This document shows, piece after piece, positions 4,144-5,677 of a DNA stretch of 5,677 nucleotides. Location: contig JAQGOI010000253.1 in assembly GCA_028293685.1 (NCBI GenBank), positions 1 through 5,677 of the forward strand. The letters run 5' to 3'. Made by a program: the position numbers and the translations under genes. Below the pieces are notes generated by a model. The model had not been told where the DNA came from. It saw only the letters and a program-made list of their open reading frames with translations, and searched no databases. Source of the stretch: Lysobacteraceae bacterium. GTDB lineage: Bacteria; Pseudomonadota; Gammaproteobacteria; Xanthomonadales; Xanthomonadaceae. Every line of letters begins with the position of its first letter. Position 1 is the stretch's first letter.

Positions 4144-5677
4144 GTGCGCGGGTGCCCCCGAAAGTTCCGGCAAGGACCAACAGGTCGCGCAACCGCACGC
4201 AGTTCAACCTGCGTGGACGGCTGCTTCTCGTCGTCGGCACGTTGGGCTTGTGTTCGCTGGCGCTGGTCGGGCGCGCGGTGGATCTGCAGCTGATCGACAA
4301 CGCGTTCTACCGGGCGCAGGGCGATGAACGCTTCCTTCGCGAGATCGCCATCCCGACATCGCGCGGAATGATCACCGACCGCAATGGCGAACCGCTGGCG
4401 GTGTCCTCGCCAGTGGAGTCGCTGTGGGCCAACCCGCAGGAGCTGCTGAAGAATCCAGCGCGCCTGCCGCAACTGGCGCAGGCGTTGGGCGTGTCGGCCG
4501 ATGAACTGACCCGCAAGGTCAGCCAGCGTTCGGGTCGCGAGTTCCTGTGGTTGAAGCGACGGATCAATCCCGATGCGGCGCATGCCGTACTGGCCCTCAA
4601 TATCCCCGGCGTGTTTTCCAGGCGCGAATTCCGGCGCTTCTATCCACAGGGCGAAGCGCTGGCGCATGTCATCGGCTCCACCAACATCGATGACAACGGC
4701 CAGGAAGGATTGGAACTGGCTTTCGATGAGTGGCTGCGTGGCAAGCCGGGTGCGAAAAAAGTCATCCGCGACCGGCGCGGCCGGATCGTCGAAAACGTCG
4801 ACCTGGTGCAGCCCGCCCAGCCCGGACGCGATCTGACGATCAGCATCGATCGCCGCATCCAGTTCCTGGCGTATCGCGAACTCAAGGAGCGCGTACAGGA
4901 GACGGGCGCGAGCAGCGGCTCGGCAGTGGTGCTGGATATCGCGACGGGCGAGGTACTGGCGATGGCCAACGTGCCGTCGTTCAATCCAAACGCCGTGGAC
5001 CAGGGCGCGCGCGATGCACATCGCAACCGTGCCGTGACGGACCTGCTGGAGCCGGGTTCGACGATGAAGCCGCTGACGGTCGCCGCGGCGCTCGAGGCGG
5101 GCGTGATCACGCCGCGTAGCACGTTCGACACCAATCCCGGCTGGATGCCCAACGGGCGCTACCGAACGACCGACACCACCAATCACGGCGTTCTGGACAC
5201 CACCGGCGTCATCACCAAGAGTTCCAACGTCGGCGCCGCGAAGATCGCCCTGCGCCTCAACAACGAGCAGTTCTACAGCTTCGTGCGACGCATGGGCTAC
5301 GGCGAAAGCACGCATAGCGGCTTCCCGGGCGAGGCGTCGGGATTGTTTCCCTCGCCGTCGCGATGGAGTGGAACGAGCAAGCAGACCATGGCCTACGGAT
5401 ACGGCCTGTCCGTTACGCCCTTGCAGATCGCGCGCGTCTACGCCGCGCTGGCCAATGGCGGCAAGCTGATCACGCCGAGTTTCGTCAAGGGTCAGCCGGG
5501 CCGCTCCACGCGCGTGCTCGACACGGCGTTGGCTCACGAAGTGCTCAAGATGATGCAGACAGTCACCGAACCGGGAGGTACGGCCTACCCGCAAGGCACC
5601 ATCCTGGGCTATCACGTCGCCGGAAAGACCGGCACCGCGCGCAAGGCCAGCGGCGGCGGATATTCGCGCCAGTACGT
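4140..5677 (+). CDS. ftsI: FtsI (PBP3), septal peptidoglycan D,D-transpeptidase, cut at right edge
   Basis: This class B penicillin-binding protein cross-links peptidoglycan at the division septum, working with FtsW. 512 codons are visible from ATG 4140 (ATGA overlap with the ftsL stop). A basic cytoplasmic tail (residues 1-27, many Arg) precedes one membrane anchor (about 28-44, LLLVVGTLGLCSLALVG). The pedestal begins with SRGMITDRNGEPLAVS and includes the conserved YPQGEALAHVIGSTN segment. In the transpeptidase domain the active-site SxxK is STMK with Ser307, the same number as in E. coli PBP3. SSN is at 361-363 and KTG at 496-498 (GKTGTARK). The AYGYGLSVTPLQIARVYAALANGG block lies between the last two. 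All catalytic motifs are intact. The window ends about 15 residues after KTG, so roughly the last tenth of the protein is missing. FtsI is the target of aztreonam- and cephalexin-type beta-lactams. Confidence 0.97.
   Translation, partial: MSARVPPKVPARTNRSRNRTQFNLRGRLLLVVGTLGLCSLALVGRAVDLQLIDNAFYRAQGDERFLREIAIPTSRGMITDRNGEPLAVSSPVESLWANPQELLKNPARLPQLAQALGVSADELTRKVSQRSGREFLWLKRRINPDAAHAVLALNIPGVFSRREFRRFYPQGEALAHVIGSTNIDDNGQEGLELAFDEWLRGKPGAKKVIRDRRGRIVENVDLVQPAQPGRDLTISIDRRIQFLAYRELKERVQETGASSGSAVVLDIATGEVLAMANVPSFNPNAVDQGARDAHRNRAVTDLLEPGSTMKPLTVAAALEAGVITPRSTFDTNPGWMPNGRYRTTDTTNHGVLDTTGVITKSSNVGAAKIALRLNNEQFYSFVRRMGYGESTHSGFPGEASGLFPSPSRWSGTSKQTMAYGYGLSVTPLQIARVYAALANGGKLITPSFVKGQPGRSTRVLDTALAHEVLKMMQTVTEPGGTAYPQGTILGYHVAGKTGTARKASGGGYSRQY

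Noticed and set aside
4032..5615. A 527-codon open frame on the minus strand.
   Set aside because: It lies wholly antisense to ftsL and ftsI, whose motifs are all intact, and its Arg/Gln/His-rich translation resembles no protein. Long antisense frames are common in high-GC genes.

Overview
The window is a high-GC chromosomal segment that most likely comes from a gammaproteobacterium of the Xanthomonadales (Xanthomonas, Lysobacter, Luteimonas or Rhodanobacter type). This rests on three things: the gene order lpoA<->rsmI, rnpB, mraZ, rsmH, ftsL, ftsI, which also occurs in Pseudomonas and xanthomonads; protein sequences close to gammaproteobacterial family members; and a REP-type palindrome pair (GTGGGAGCGGCTTCAGCCGC...) of the kind scattered through xanthomonad and pseudomonad genomes. 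The genus is inference.

Layout. Positions 1-538 (minus strand) hold the N-terminal part of LpoA, an outer-membrane lipoprotein activator of a peptidoglycan synthase; it runs off the left edge. A 63-bp divergent intergenic region separates it from rsmI (plus strand, 602-1525), a 16S rRNA 2'-O-methyltransferase. Next come a perfect 25-bp inverted repeat (1537-1617) and the RNase P RNA gene rnpB (about 1674-2034). The 440 bp between rnpB and mraZ contain no convincing gene but are rich in structure. A run of consecutive hairpins fills about 2035-2192. It is followed by an AT-rich patch with a 15-bp palindrome (2260-2274), a perfect DnaA box (2288-2296), a consensus-like promoter (-35 TTGACA at 2366) and a TGGGN array with an exact 10-bp pitch (2394-2438) that fits the operator bound by MraZ.

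From 2475 to the right edge lies the start of the division and cell wall (dcw) operon: mraZ (regulator), rsmH (16S rRNA m4C1402 methyltransferase), ftsL (divisome scaffold) and ftsI (septal transpeptidase PBP3, cut off after its KTG motif). Each junction is a 4-base stop/start overlap (GTGA, ATGA, ATGA), so the four genes look translationally coupled.

Functional links. RsmI and RsmH modify the same nucleotide, C1402 of 16S rRNA (2'-O and N4), and both are encoded here, either side of rnpB. LpoA, FtsL and FtsI all serve peptidoglycan synthesis. The genes themselves are ordinary and intact as far as they are visible, and I found no sign of a new multi-gene system. The least explained and most interesting material is the regulatory and structured DNA between rnpB and mraZ, especially the DnaA box and the MraZ-type repeat array in front of the division operon.
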